DNA from: Ruminiclostridium sp.
Lineage (GTDB): Bacteria; Bacillota; Clostridia; DSM-8532
DNA length: 12,099 nucleotides
Direction: 5' to 3'
Assembly (NCBI GenBank): GCA_003535195.1
Contig: DOHN01000202.1
Span: 17,720 to 29,818 of the forward strand
Positions 1-6,684 of the stretch are shown piece after piece (the first letter of the stretch is position 1; the number at the start of each line of letters is the position of its first letter). The notes below the pieces were generated by a model. It made no database searches, was not told the DNA's origin, and saw only the letters and a list, made by a program, of their open reading frames with translations. The translations under genes and the position numbers were made by a program.

Positions 1-51
1 ATCCTGCTCCGCTTACACACTTTGATGTCATTCAAGGCACTAAATTACGAG

Positions 52-222
52 TTAAGGCTCCTCGCTGATTCTGATATATTCTGAGATCATACGATCCAAT
101 CTGCGGCTCATGCTTAAAATAGAATCGTTTTCCGAAGCCTCTCCAGGGAGAATTTTCCTCATGGCCGCCTCCAGCTCTGCCCTGAGACTGCAGATATGAT
201 AATACAAATCATTTTTATTCAT
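52..222 (-). CDS. Spo0E-like sporulation regulatory protein (aspartyl-phosphate phosphatase family)
   Basis: This 56-residue protein resembles Spo0E-family phosphatases, small two-helix cytoplasmic proteins that remove phosphate from Spo0A~P and so delay sporulation. The signature is the C-terminal SMSRRLDRMISEYIR (residues about 38-52), which fits the family pattern S-x-x-LD-x-hI-x-x-Y. An N-terminal helix (about residues 4-25) is rich in charged and leucine residues. The reading frame extends back to a TTG at 237, but the ATG at 222 is preferred because GAGGTG sits 8 bases upstream of it and the TTG is part of that ribosome binding site. It is divergent from the XRE regulator at 405. Family assignment rests on the short motif, and the actual phosphatase target is inferred. 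Confidence 0.75.
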   Translation of the reverse strand: MNKNDLYYHICSLRAELEAAMRKILPGEASENDSILSMSRRLDRMISEYIRISEEP

Positions 223-309
223 AGCCCCGCACCTCAAAAAGAAGGACCCTGCCCATTAACGCAATCAAAGTGCTGCCGAATCCCGGGAACCTTTTTATTT
301 CACGATAAT

Positions 310-353
310 AAGAGTGACATGAAACTCTTTTAGCATTATTATAACTCTTTTAG
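310..353. promoter_or_regulatory. Repeated ACTCTT elements, candidate operator
   Basis: AACTCTTTTAG occurs twice as an exact 11-base direct repeat (323-333 and 343-353), start to start 20 bases apart, close to two helical turns. An inverted copy of the core, AAGAGT, lies at 310-315 and forms an 8-base-spaced dyad with ACTCTT at 324-329. The elements cover the spacer and the -10/+1 region of the candidate promoter, where a repressor would block transcription. The neighbouring XRE protein is the obvious candidate binder, suggesting autoregulation and perhaps control of the divergent Spo0E-like gene. This role is inferred. Confidence 0.45.
314..342 (+). promoter_or_regulatory. Candidate sigma-A promoter of the XRE regulator
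   Basis: GTGACA (314-319) and TATTAT (337-342) are separated by 17 bases, giving a leader of roughly 55 bases before the ATG at 405. Each hexamer differs from consensus by one base. It overlaps the repeated ACTCTT elements described separately. The call comes from pattern only. Confidence 0.5.
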
Positions 354-404
354 TGCGTGGAAGCTATGGGTGTTTAACAGATAAATTAGACAATGAGGTG
401 TGGT

Positions 405-758
405 ATGAATCAAAGTAACGCAGATATACGCAAAACAATAGGTGCAAGAATTCGCAGGGAACGCATAAAAAGGGGACTGACGATAGAAAAGCTGGCAGAG
501 AAGCTCGATATTTCACCTTCTTTTTTAGGTTGTGTTGAAAGAGGGGAACGTTCATTAAGCATAGAAAATCTTGTTCATATCTCAGAGTTTTTCAGTGTGA
601 CCATTGACTCCCTGGTAAAAAAAATAAAATCTGATTCTTCACGGTTGGAAGAGATGTCTTTGCTTATAAAAGAGCTTGACGATAACCAATATCGGACTGT
701 CTATAAAATTGCGCAGACTGCAAAAGATCATTTGAAAAATTCAGGCTATAACGATTAA
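405..758 (+). CDS. XRE-family (SinR-like) HTH transcriptional regulator
   Basis: This cytoplasmic DNA-binding regulator has 117 residues. A helix-turn-helix of the lambda Cro/CI type fills about residues 9-64: IGARIRRERIKRGLTIEKLA opens it, followed by the recognition-helix region SPSFLGCVERGERSLSIENL. The C-terminal 45 residues (SLLIKELDDNQYRTVYKIAQ and on) form a helical tail, probably for dimerisation, as in small SinR/Xre proteins. The frame opens at an ATG at 393, but the ATG at 405 is preferred because GAGGTG lies 5 bases before it and overlaps the earlier ATG. It is divergent from a Spo0E-like gene and convergent with serC, with hairpins between. Control of sporulation or stationary-phase genes is only suggested by context. 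A broken relative lies at 6090-6341. Confidence 0.85.
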   Translation: MNQSNADIRKTIGARIRRERIKRGLTIEKLAEKLDISPSFLGCVERGERSLSIENLVHISEFFSVTIDSLVKKIKSDSSRLEEMSLLIKELDDNQYRTVYKIAQTAKDHLKNSGYND

Positions 759-769
759 GCGGCCCTTGG

Positions 770-784
770 CCGAAAAAGTTTCGG
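770..784. terminator. Short hairpin downstream of the XRE gene
   Basis: CCGAAA AAG TTTCGG forms a 6-bp perfect stem with a 3-base loop just after the XRE stop codon. It lacks a T-run on the plus strand, so it is more likely an mRNA 3' stabiliser or part of the shared convergent end than a terminator on its own. Confidence 0.35.
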
Positions 785-825
785 AAAACAGCTGCCGTTT
801 GATTCGGACAGCTGCTTCCTTTAAC
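785..825. terminator. Bidirectional terminator between XRE gene and serC
   Basis: The arms CAGCTGCCG (789-797) and CGGACAGCTG (805-814) pair over 9 bp with one bulged A and a 7-base loop. On the minus strand the stem is followed by TTTT, ending the serC transcript. On the plus strand a less perfect T-rich stretch follows at 815-836. The two genes converge here, so one hairpin serving both is expected. Confidence 0.65.
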
Positions 826-830
826 CTTTT

Positions 831-1916
831 TTATATATTGTTCGCTTCAAAGTCTTTCATGAACTCAACCAGGGCCTGTACCCCTTCTACGGGCATTGCA
901 TTATAGATGCTGGCCCTCATGCCGCCCACAGTCCTGTAGCCTTTCAAATTGACAAGGCCTCTTTCCCCTGCTTCACGAATAAACTTTTTGTCCAGTTCCT
1001 CACTGCCTGTCACAAAATTGACATTCATAATAGAACGGTCATATTTCTCAACAGTACCTTTAAAAAGGTTCGAACGGTCAATATAATCATAGATCAGCGC
1101 GGCTTTCTTCTCATTGATTGCGTGGATAACTCCTACGCCCCCTTTTCTTTTGACCCAGTCATAAACCAGACCGCACACATAAATACTGTAGCAGGGCGGT
1201 GTGTTATAAAGAGAGTTGCTTTCGGAATGAGTCTTATATTGAAGCATGGTAGGAACCATGGGGTCGGTATCCCGAATCAGATCTTCACGGATGATGACAA
1301 CCGTAACACCGGCGGGGCCCATATTCTTCTGGGCTCCGGCATAAATAACGCCAAATCTGGATACATCATAAACCTCTGAGAGAATATTGGATGACATATC
1401 GGCTACCAGGGGGACATTTTTAAGACAGGTGGTATCCTTATCCCGAAGCCTTGTTCCATAAACGGTATTATTGGTGGTTACATGGTAATAATCCGCATCC
1501 CCGGTCAATAAAGAGGGATCGACCTTGGGGTGATAGGTAAATTTCTTATCCTCCGAGGAAGCCACCACATTCACTGTAAGATACTTTTTGGCCTCGGCAC
1601 TGGCTTTTTTCCCCCAGGTGCCGGCTACCAGGTAATCTGCCTTGCCATTTTTCTTTAAATTGAGAGGAATCATGGAAAATTGCAGATGTGCGCCGCCCTG
1701 TAAGAAAAGAACCTTATAGTTGTCAGGAATGTTCATGATCTCACGAAGATCACTGATGGCCTTATTATGGATATTTTCATACCAGGGAGAGCGGTGGCTC
1801 ATTTCCATCACCGACATGCCGGAGCCTTTATAGTCCAACAATTCTTCTGATGCTTGTTTTAGAACTTCCTCGGGAAGAGTACCGGGGCCTGCTGAAAAAT
1901 TATACACTCTTGCCAT
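831..1916 (-). CDS. serC: Phosphoserine aminotransferase
   Basis: This pyridoxal-phosphate enzyme moves an amino group from glutamate to 3-phosphohydroxypyruvate, giving phosphoserine, the second step of serine synthesis. It also acts on 3-hydroxy-2-oxo-4-phosphonooxybutanoate in some bacteria. The 361 residues match the family length. Diagnostic stretches are NFSAGPGTLPEEVL at the N-terminus, MEMSHRSPWY (37-46), FLQGGAHLQFSMIPLNL (71-87), HVTTNNTVYGT (145-155) and YAGAQKNMGPAGV (192-204), where Lys197 is the Schiff-base lysine. The C-terminal GGMRASIYNAM is also typical. The ATG is preceded by GGAGTG 9 bases upstream. The gene stands alone, without serA or serB beside it, and is separated from kbl by 215 bases that hold its own candidate promoter. 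Confidence 0.97.
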   Translation of the reverse strand: MARVYNFSAGPGTLPEEVLKQASEELLDYKGSGMSVMEMSHRSPWYENIHNKAISDLREIMNIPDNYKVLFLQGGAHLQFSMIPLNLKKNGKADYLVAGTWGKKASAEAKKYLTVNVVASSEDKKFTYHPKVDPSLLTGDADYYHVTTNNTVYGTRLRDKDTTCLKNVPLVADMSSNILSEVYDVSRFGVIYAGAQKNMGPAGVTVVIIREDLIRDTDPMVPTMLQYKTHSESNSLYNTPPCYSIYVCGLVYDWVKRKGGVGVIHAINEKKAALIYDYIDRSNLFKGTVEKYDRSIMNVNFVTGSEELDKKFIREAGERGLVNLKGYRTVGGMRASIYNAMPVEGVQALVEFMKDFEANNI

Positions 1917-1939
1917 AATGGCTTCACTCCGTTTCTTTA

Positions 1940-1968
1940 TCTATACTTTTTTACTTTATCGTAATCAA
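1940..1968 (-). promoter_or_regulatory. Candidate sigma-A promoter of serC
   Basis: Read on the minus strand, TTGATT (1968-1963) and TATAGA (1945-1940) are 17 bases apart, followed within about 20 bases by the ribosome binding site of serC. Hexamers and spacing are both good, so serC probably has its own transcript rather than depending on kbl read-through. Confidence 0.55.
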
Positions 1969-2131
1969 TTAAATTTGTTAGTATTTTAACACCCGGTATG
2001 GCAAAAGTCTATATCCCGACGAAATAATATCCCTGCAAATCTTCATGTTTTTTCATTCTATGGCTGCTTTGCGCCATTATTTAAAGCCACCCCAAATTTT
2101 TTTGCCATTGATTAAAGGATCATATTTAATA
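1969..2131. other. Intergenic region between kbl and serC
   Basis: Nothing coding is visible here. A weak hairpin with arms ATGGC (2060-2064) and GCCAT (2073-2077) lies downstream of kbl but lacks a T-run on either strand, so no clear intrinsic terminator for the tdh-kbl operon was found. No riboswitch or T-box landmark was recognised. Confidence 0.4.
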
Positions 2132-3316
2132 TTATAGCCCCATCTCTTCTTTCGCCTCTTTAAAAGCCCTGACCGCAAAAGCCAGATTCTCTATAGAATG
2201 GGCTGCTGAAAGCTGTACCCTGATCCTTGCCTTTCCTTTGGGCACCACAGGGTAAGAGAAGCCCACTGCATAGACTCCCTTTGCTAAAAGCCTTTCCGAC
2301 ATTTCTGCTGCCGTTTTGGCCTCGCCCAGCATGATGGGTACAATGGGGTGTATGCCCTCCTTTATTTGAAAGCCCGCTTTGAAAATTTCTTCCCTGAAAT
2401 ACTTTGTATTTTCTTCCAGCCTGTCCCTGTAATACGTGGAAGCTGTCAGCAAGTCAAGAACCTGAATGGAGGCTGCGGCAATAACAGGAGACAGCGTATT
2501 GGAAAAAAGGTAGGGCCTTGACCGCTGCCGCAGCAGCTCGATGATCTCCTTCCTCCCGCTGGCATAGCCGCCGCTGGCTCCTCCCAGCGCTTTTCCCAGG
2601 GTGCCGGTGATAATATCCACCCGGTCCATGACTTCATGATATTCATGGGTGCCCCGCCCTTTCGGGCCTATGAAACCTGCCGCATGGCTGTCATCCACCA
2701 TCACCATGGCATTGTATTTTTCAGCGAGCATGCATATCTGCTTTAAATCCGCTATAATGCCATCCATCGAAAACACACCGTCGGTTGCGATCATGCGAAA
2801 ACGCATATTTTGCGTTTCCTTCAGCTTTTCCTCCAGGTCTTCCATATCATTATTTTTATACCTGAACCGGGCGGCCTTGCAAAGCCGTATTCCATCAATA
2901 ATGCTGGCATGATTGAGTTCATCGCTGATGACGGCATCCTGATCTGAAAGCAATGTTTCAAAAAGTCCCCCATTGGCATCAAAGCAGGAGGAATAAAGAA
3001 TGGTTCCCTCCGTGCCAAGAAATTCTGAAATCCTTCTTTCCAGCACCTTATGAATTTCCTGGGTGCCACAGATAAACCTGACCGAAGAAAGGCCGTAGCC
3101 CCATTTATCCAGGCTTTCTTTGGCCGAGGCCAGCACTTTTGGATGGCCGGCCAGACCCAAATAATTATTGGCGCACATATTAATGACGCCTTTATTCAAC
3201 ACGGTATCAATAACGGCTCCCTGGGCACCTGTAATAATTCTTTCATCCTTATAAAGACCGCTGCTTTTAATACTGCTTAGCTCTTGCCCATAAAACGCCC
3301 TTGCTTTCCCAAGCAT
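2132..3316 (-). CDS. kbl: Glycine C-acetyltransferase (2-amino-3-ketobutyrate CoA ligase)
   Basis: This enzyme cleaves 2-amino-3-oxobutanoate with CoA to glycine and acetyl-CoA, completing threonine breakdown started by Tdh. It is a cytoplasmic PLP enzyme of the alpha-oxoamine synthase family. The 394 residues are close to the 398 of the E. coli protein. Strong family stretches are [12 protein letters not shown] (48-59), [12 protein letters not shown] (79-90), [16 protein letters not shown] (108-123), [10 protein letters not shown] (177-186), [11 protein letters not shown] (207-217) and [18 protein letters not shown], in which Lys242 binds PLP. The GGAGGTGG ribosome binding site lies inside the last codons of tdh, with only 3 bases between the tdh stop and this ATG, so the two are translated from one message. 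Confidence 0.97.
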   Translation of the reverse strand: MLGKARAFYGQELSSIKSSGLYKDERIITGAQGAVIDTVLNKGVINMCANNYLGLAGHPKVLASAKESLDKWGYGLSSVRFICGTQEIHKVLERRISEFLGTEGTILYSSCFDANGGLFETLLSDQDAVISDELNHASIIDGIRLCKAARFRYKNNDMEDLEEKLKETQNMRFRMIATDGVFSMDGIIADLKQICMLAEKYNAMVMVDDSHAAGFIGPKGRGTHEYHEVMDRVDIITGTLGKALGGASGGYASGRKEIIELLRQRSRPYLFSNTLSPVIAAASIQVLDLLTASTYYRDRLEENTKYFREEIFKAGFQIKEGIHPIVPIMLGEAKTAAEMSERLLAKGVYAVGFSYPVVPKGKARIRVQLSAAHSIENLAFAVRAFKEAKEEMGL

Positions 3317-3319
3317 TTT

Positions 3320-4378
3320 TTAGTCCACCTCCATTTTTGACCATTCCAATATGATTTTTCCGGATTTACCTGAGGACATCACCTCAAAGGCTTTTTGAAA
3401 ATCAGTAAAATGAAAATGATGTGTGATAACCTGGGCGATATCCAAGCCCGACTCCAGCATGACCGTCATCTTATACCAGGTTTCATAAATCTGCCGGCCA
3501 TAGATGCCCCTTATGGTCAGTCCGTTAAACACCACCTTCTCCCAGTCAATGGTTGTATTATTTTTTTGTATTCCCAGAAGCGCAATTTTACCGCCGTGAT
3601 ACATGACGTCGATCATTTCCCGCAGGGCAGCGCCGCTGCCCGACATCTCAAGCCCCACGTCAAAACCTTCCTTCATATCCAGCTCTTTCATAATATTGGC
3701 GAGGGACTCATTATTGATATTGACCGCCTTTGTAACCCCCATTTTTTTGGCCAGCTCCAGCCGGTATTCATTGATATCTGTAATGACAACATGCCGGGCT
3801 CCGGCAAATTTCACCACTGCCGCCGCCATTATCCCGATGGGGCCTGCCCCGGTGATCAGCACATCCTCTCCCAGCACGTCAAAGGCAAGGGCTGTATGGA
3901 CGGCGTTGCCAAAGGGGTCAAAACAGCTGTACAGCTCCATGGGTATGGATGGGCTACAATGCCACACATTGGATTCAGGAATGCACAGATATTCGGCAAA
4001 AGCGCCCGAACGGTGAACGCCTACGCCTTTTGTGCTTTTGCACATGTGCTTCCGGCCCGCCAGACAATTCCGGCATTTGCCGCAGACAATATGCCCCTCG
4101 CCGGAAACCAGGTCACCCGGCTGAAAATTCCTGACATTGCTCCCTGTTTTGGCCACCGTGCCGACAAACTCATGGCCGACGATCAGGGGCGTAAAAATAT
4201 TCTTCTGAGCCCATTCATCCCAGTTGTAAATATGCATGTCCGTCCCGCAAATGGAGGTTTTATTGATCTTAATGAGCACGTCATTGATTCCGACCTTGGG
4301 GATGGGCACTTCTTCAAGCCAGATTCCCGGCTTCCTGTATTTTTTGACCAGTGCCTTCATGTGCTTTTTCTCACCCAA
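3320..4378 (-). CDS. tdh: L-threonine 3-dehydrogenase (zinc, NAD-dependent)
   Basis: This enzyme oxidises L-threonine to 2-amino-3-oxobutanoate with NAD+, feeding Kbl. It is a medium-chain zinc alcohol dehydrogenase. Numbered from the TTG at 4378 (352 residues), the catalytic zinc region is [16 protein letters not shown] with Cys44, then GHEFVGT with His69-Glu70. The structural zinc lobe has Cys99, Cys102, Cys105 and Cys113, and the NAD fold carries GAGPIG (177-182). All positions equal the E. coli numbering plus six, so the family start corresponds to the ATG at 4360. The TTG is chosen here because GGAGG stands in a good place ahead of it, while the ATG has only a weak GGTGAG; both starts remain possible. 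It is the first gene of the tdh-kbl operon. Confidence 0.96.
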   Translation of the reverse strand: MGEKKHMKALVKKYRKPGIWLEEVPIPKVGINDVLIKINKTSICGTDMHIYNWDEWAQKNIFTPLIVGHEFVGTVAKTGSNVRNFQPGDLVSGEGHIVCGKCRNCLAGRKHMCKSTKGVGVHRSGAFAEYLCIPESNVWHCSPSIPMELYSCFDPFGNAVHTALAFDVLGEDVLITGAGPIGIMAAAVVKFAGARHVVITDINEYRLELAKKMGVTKAVNINNESLANIMKELDMKEGFDVGLEMSGSGAALREMIDVMYHGGKIALLGIQKNNTTIDWEKVVFNGLTIRGIYGRQIYETWYKMTVMLESGLDIAQVITHHFHFTDFQKAFEVMSSGKSGKIILEWSKMEVD

Positions 4379-4582
4379 TGCTCTCTCCTCCTCACCGATT
4401 CCCTACAATCTTTTATTATTTATATAGCAAATTGTGAATGTAAGAACTCCCGGCATCAATTTCCTCTGAATTTCCTTGAAGCAGCGAAAGGACGATCCGG
4501 ATCCAATAATAATTTTCGAAGAATGGACTTTTGCTTACTGCAAGTCTGATGAAAGTAGGAATCCGGCAAGTACCTGCAAACA
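4379..4582. other. Divergent intergenic region tdh / SDR, tdh-proximal part
   Basis: No gene is visible. The minus strand is AT-rich around 4410-4428 (TATATAAATAAT read from the minus strand), a plausible -10 zone for the tdh-kbl operon, but no convincing -35 at the right distance was found. A 10-base palindrome GATCCGGATC sits at 4494-4503, with no evidence of function. Confidence 0.35.
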
Positions 4583-4611
4583 TTGACAGTCCTGTAGTAT
4601 TGTGTTACTAA
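4583..4611 (+). promoter_or_regulatory. Candidate promoter of the short-chain dehydrogenase gene
   Basis: A perfect TTGACA (4583-4588) is followed after 17 bases by TACTAA (4606-4611), a weak -10. Transcription from here would give a leader of about 70 bases that includes the hairpin at 4629-4652. Confidence 0.45.
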
Positions 4612-4628
4612 ATAAAAAGAGAAACAGG

Positions 4629-4660
4629 GCTCCGGCTGATGGAATCCGGAGTTATTTTCT
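4629..4660 (+). terminator. Terminator-like hairpin in the SDR leader (possible attenuator)
   Basis: CTCCGG (4630-4635) and CCGGAG (4646-4651) form a 6-bp GC-rich perfect stem, extended by a G-T pair, with a 10-base loop and followed by TTATTTTCT. It lies between the candidate promoter and the ribosome binding site of the dehydrogenase, so it could act as an attenuator. The T-run is imperfect, and no alternative antiterminator pairing was worked out. Confidence 0.4.
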
Positions 4661-4688
4661 AATTTACAATGTAGAGAGGGGCAGTATT

Positions 4689-5471
4689 ATGAAAGGCTTA
4701 AAAGGAAAAATTGCAATTGTTACAGGCGCCGCCAAGGGCCTGGGCAAAGCTATGGCACTGCGGCTTGCACAGGAGGGCACAATAGTTGTTGCCGCCGACG
4801 TCGACCATGAGGCCTTGGATGCCGCAGTGGGAGAGCTGGTCGGAGCCGGTTATTCGGCGGAAGGCTACACCATTGACCTGACCAAAGTCAGCCAGATCGA
4901 TACGATGATCGAATATATTGCAAGAAAACATGGACGCATCGATTTTCTTGTAAACAATGCCGGCATCCAAATTCGCAAATGGGCTACTGAATTCCCTGAA
5001 GAAGACTATGATCTTCTCATGGACATCAATCTCAAATCCTATTATTTTGCATCCCGCGCTGCGGCGCGCTATATGAAGCAGCAGGGCGGCGGGGCCATTG
5101 TCTGCACCTCGTCTGCAAATTCCGAGCGATTCACCACCAAGCGCACCCCTTACTGTATTTCAAAGGCGGCTGTAAACGGTCTTGCAGCAGCTCTCGGAAA
5201 CGAATGGGGCCGTTTCAATATCCGTGTGAACGCGGTCGCCCCCGGATATGTCTATACCGATATGGTAAAGCAGGGCATTGCAGAAGGCATTATTGATGAA
5301 AAGGCCGGCATGTCGGTCGTCCCCCTGAAGCGCTATCTGCTTCCCGAGGAAATTGCGGCCGCAGTATGCTTCCTGCTTTCAGATGAGGCCAGCGGCATCA
5401 CGGGACAAACACTGTTTGTGGATGGCGGCTGGAACAAAAACGGCTTGCCAGAGGCAAAGGATCTCGAATAA
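4689..5471 (+). CDS. Classical short-chain dehydrogenase/reductase
   Basis: This NAD(P)-dependent oxidoreductase of 260 residues has the classical SDR layout: cofactor motif TGAAKGLG (12-19), NNAG (89-92), Asn114, and the catalytic set Ser142, Tyr155 and Lys159 in TPYCISKAA. The C-terminal ITGQTLFVDGGW is the usual substrate-side closure. The NNAGIQIRKWATEFPEEDY stretch recalls gluconate 5-dehydrogenase and 2-deoxygluconate dehydrogenase (KduD-like) sequences, so a sugar acid or polyol substrate is more likely than a fatty acyl one, but this is inference. Asp37 after the second beta strand hints at NAD(H). The frame extends back to 4602, but ATG 4689 is preferred: it starts the Rossmann fold, has GAGAGGGG upstream, and avoids coding through the hairpin. 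It appears to be a single-gene unit. Confidence 0.88.
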   Translation: MKGLKGKIAIVTGAAKGLGKAMALRLAQEGTIVVAADVDHEALDAAVGELVGAGYSAEGYTIDLTKVSQIDTMIEYIARKHGRIDFLVNNAGIQIRKWATEFPEEDYDLLMDINLKSYYFASRAAARYMKQQGGGAIVCTSSANSERFTTKRTPYCISKAAVNGLAAALGNEWGRFNIRVNAVAPGYVYTDMVKQGIAEGIIDEKAGMSVVPLKRYLLPEEIAAAVCFLLSDEASGITGQTLFVDGGWNKNGLPEAKDLE

Positions 5472-5477
5472 ATCAGA

Positions 5478-5511
5478 TTTTTCCCAGAACATTTCAGCAT
5501 ACCGGGAAAAA
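5478..5511 (+). terminator. Weak hairpin after the SDR gene
   Basis: TTTTTCCC (5478-5485) and GGGAAAAA (5504-5511) pair over 8 bp with an 18-base loop shortly after the SDR stop. It has no following T-run, so it may only stabilise the 3' end; the larger repeat at 5529-5585 is the better terminator candidate. Confidence 0.25.
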
Positions 5512-5528
5512 ACTTCAAATCAAATATG

Positions 5529-5585
5529 ATGCTAATCGGGTAGGAGGCTTATCAAATAATGATAAGCCTCCTACCCGATTAGCAT
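5529..5585. repeat. Perfect 25-bp inverted repeat with 7-base loop, overlapping the sigma gene end
   Basis: The left arm (5529-5553) and right arm (5561-5585) are exact reverse complements over 25 bp, with loop AAATAAT. The right arm contains the last four codons and TAG stop of the minus-strand sigma factor (stop at 5571-5573). On the plus strand it is followed by TGTTTTAC, so it could end SDR transcription; the minus strand has no T-run. Each strand carries AGGAGG in its left half. It is far longer and more perfect than a normal intrinsic terminator stem, so an element end or a structural role is also possible. Confidence 0.7.
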
Positions 5586-6062
5586 TGTTTTACGAAACTT
5601 TTCTTTTGCTCGTTGTATTCGTTTCTTGCATGCATCAAGCTTTATGTTAAGACAGTCTGCCGCCTCTTGATAGGGCATATCGTCACAGTATATCCAGATA
5701 AGTAAGTCTAAATCTTCTTTTTCTATAACTCCGCCATATTTGAGCTGTAGCTTCAAGAAAATCATGTTGTCAGCAATATCTTGGTCCAACGGAACATGAT
5801 ATTGCACTAATCTATTATGCCGACGGTAAGTAGTGCCAATAACATTTTTAAGTGCATTCATCAACCACCCAACGGGTTTTGAACTCGCGAGAAGGCTGTC
5901 TATTTTCCTTTGAGCAATGACAAATGTTTCCTGCACCACGTCTTCAGCAATATCTTGTGTTCTGAAAAATTCACCCGCAAAATCGACCATAAAAGAATAA
6001 TTCTCTAAATAGAGCTTTGTCAAAAATTCTTCTTTATTTATACTTCCGCTGATGCTGACCAC
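5571..6062 (-). CDS. ECF-type RNA polymerase sigma factor
   Basis: This 163-residue protein has the two-domain plan of extracytoplasmic-function sigma factors, which direct RNA polymerase to a small set of promoters. Region 2 covers about residues 17-84, with DIAEDVVQETFVIAQRKI (37-54) as the core and GWLMNALKNV (65-74) in the region 2.3/2.4 helix. Region 4 covers about 112-160, with the helix-turn-helix MPYQEAADCLNIKLDACKKR (129-148) followed by IQRAKEKFR. The start is a GTG at 6062, embedded in a run of seven G on the coding strand; no AGGAGG precedes it and no other in-frame start exists before the upstream stop. The gene follows a broken XRE regulator by 27 bases. No anti-sigma gene is recognisable beside it. 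Its stop lies inside the 25-bp inverted repeat. Confidence 0.85.
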   Translation of the reverse strand: MVSISGSINKEEFLTKLYLENYSFMVDFAGEFFRTQDIAEDVVQETFVIAQRKIDSLLASSKPVGWLMNALKNVIGTTYRRHNRLVQYHVPLDQDIADNMIFLKLQLKYGGVIEKEDLDLLIWIYCDDMPYQEAADCLNIKLDACKKRIQRAKEKFRKTMLIG

Positions 6063-6089
6063 CCCCCCGTCTCTATGCTTTGCATTCGG

Positions 6090-6341
6090 TTATTTGTTAA
6101 AATGTTCTACAACTATTACTACAAGCTTATTGACAACATCAAGCTGTTCCGGATTCATATATCTTGAGTGGTAAGTAAATTGTCACCAACATATCTATGC
6201 TTATGCTGCTGCTTTCAATATACCGGATATACGATAGGGCACGCCATAGAGCTTTGATAATGTCCCGTCCAACATACCTTTTGCTTTTCTTGCCTCTTTG
6301 AGCCATCTACCAGATATTTCTCTATCAAATTTAGAGCTCAT
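6090..6341 (-). pseudogene. Frame-broken XRE-family HTH regulator
   Basis: Three frames in order give pieces of one small XRE regulator. From ATG 6341 the first reads MSSKFDREISGRWLKEARKA then KGMLDGTLSKLYGVPY (ends at stop 6201). A second frame supplies IESSSISIDMLVTIYLPLKI (stop at 6139), equivalent to the ERGERSLSIENLVHIS part of the intact regulator at 405-758. A third supplies MNPEQLDVVNKLVVIVVEHF with NK and a stop at 6090, matching that protein's helical tail. About 80 residues are recovered, shorter than the intact relative. Two frame changes are needed, so the gene is most likely dead, unless the sequence has errors. It sits directly upstream of the ECF sigma gene on the same strand and probably shared its transcript. 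Confidence 0.65.
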
Positions 6342-6624
6342 AATACCCTGCTTTATGTGTCTTGTATGTTTAGAATTGATTTCTGAACTTGTATAGCATC
6401 CACGGGGCAGATTTTATAACACCTTGGTATCTTTTAATATCAATTATATCAGAAAAGTGAGATTTACAGTTTTTTCTTTTTTCATGTCACTTTTTGAGGC
6501 GCTCGGACAATGTATATTATAGAAAGATAAATAATTATGTACAGATAATGTTAGATGAAAACTAGTGTTCGAGGGTAACCATTGCCGATGCTGACAATCC
6601 AATTTCAACATTATGTAGGCACGA
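6342..6624. other. Divergent intergenic region upstream of the XRE/sigma unit
   Basis: No gene is recognised. On the minus strand a perfect TATAAT (within 6440-6460) and a TATAAA/TTATAA cluster near 6410-6420 are possible -10 elements for the XRE remnant and sigma gene, but none has a strong -35. On the plus strand TTTTGA (6492-6497) and TATTAT (6515-6520) are 17 bases apart, a moderate promoter for the rightward genes. The stretch is AT-rich, with runs of A and T. Confidence 0.4.
6492..6520 (+). promoter_or_regulatory. Candidate promoter for the rightward accessory genes
   Basis: TTTTGA and TATTAT with a 17-base spacer lie about 160 bases before the small peptide ORF at 6685 and 270 before the secreted-protein remnant at 6790. 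This is a pattern call; whether the local ECF sigma factor drives any of these genes is unknown. Confidence 0.3.
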
Positions 6625-6684
6625 GGCGGAAAAAGATAAAGCCGTCACTCTTTTAAACCGTAATTCATGTAGGAGGTGATGCCT

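Noticed and set aside
364..555. 63-codon minus-strand ORF over the XRE regulator
   Set aside because: It overlaps the helix-turn-helix coding region of a convincing plus-strand gene and has no family features.
1969..2131. T-box or riboswitch upstream of serC
   Set aside because: No T-box sequence, specifier hairpin or known aptamer core was recognised, and a simple promoter close to serC explains the region.
3395..4549. 384-codon plus-strand ORF antisense to tdh
   Set aside because: It lies opposite the intact, motif-complete tdh gene, has no recognisable domain and odd composition (many His, Asn, Gln and Phe), and is a codon-bias shadow.
4602..4688. N-terminal extension of the SDR protein
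   Set aside because: The extra 29 codons would run through the hairpin at 4629-4652, have no good ribosome binding site and precede the normal SDR start MKGLKGKIAIVTG.
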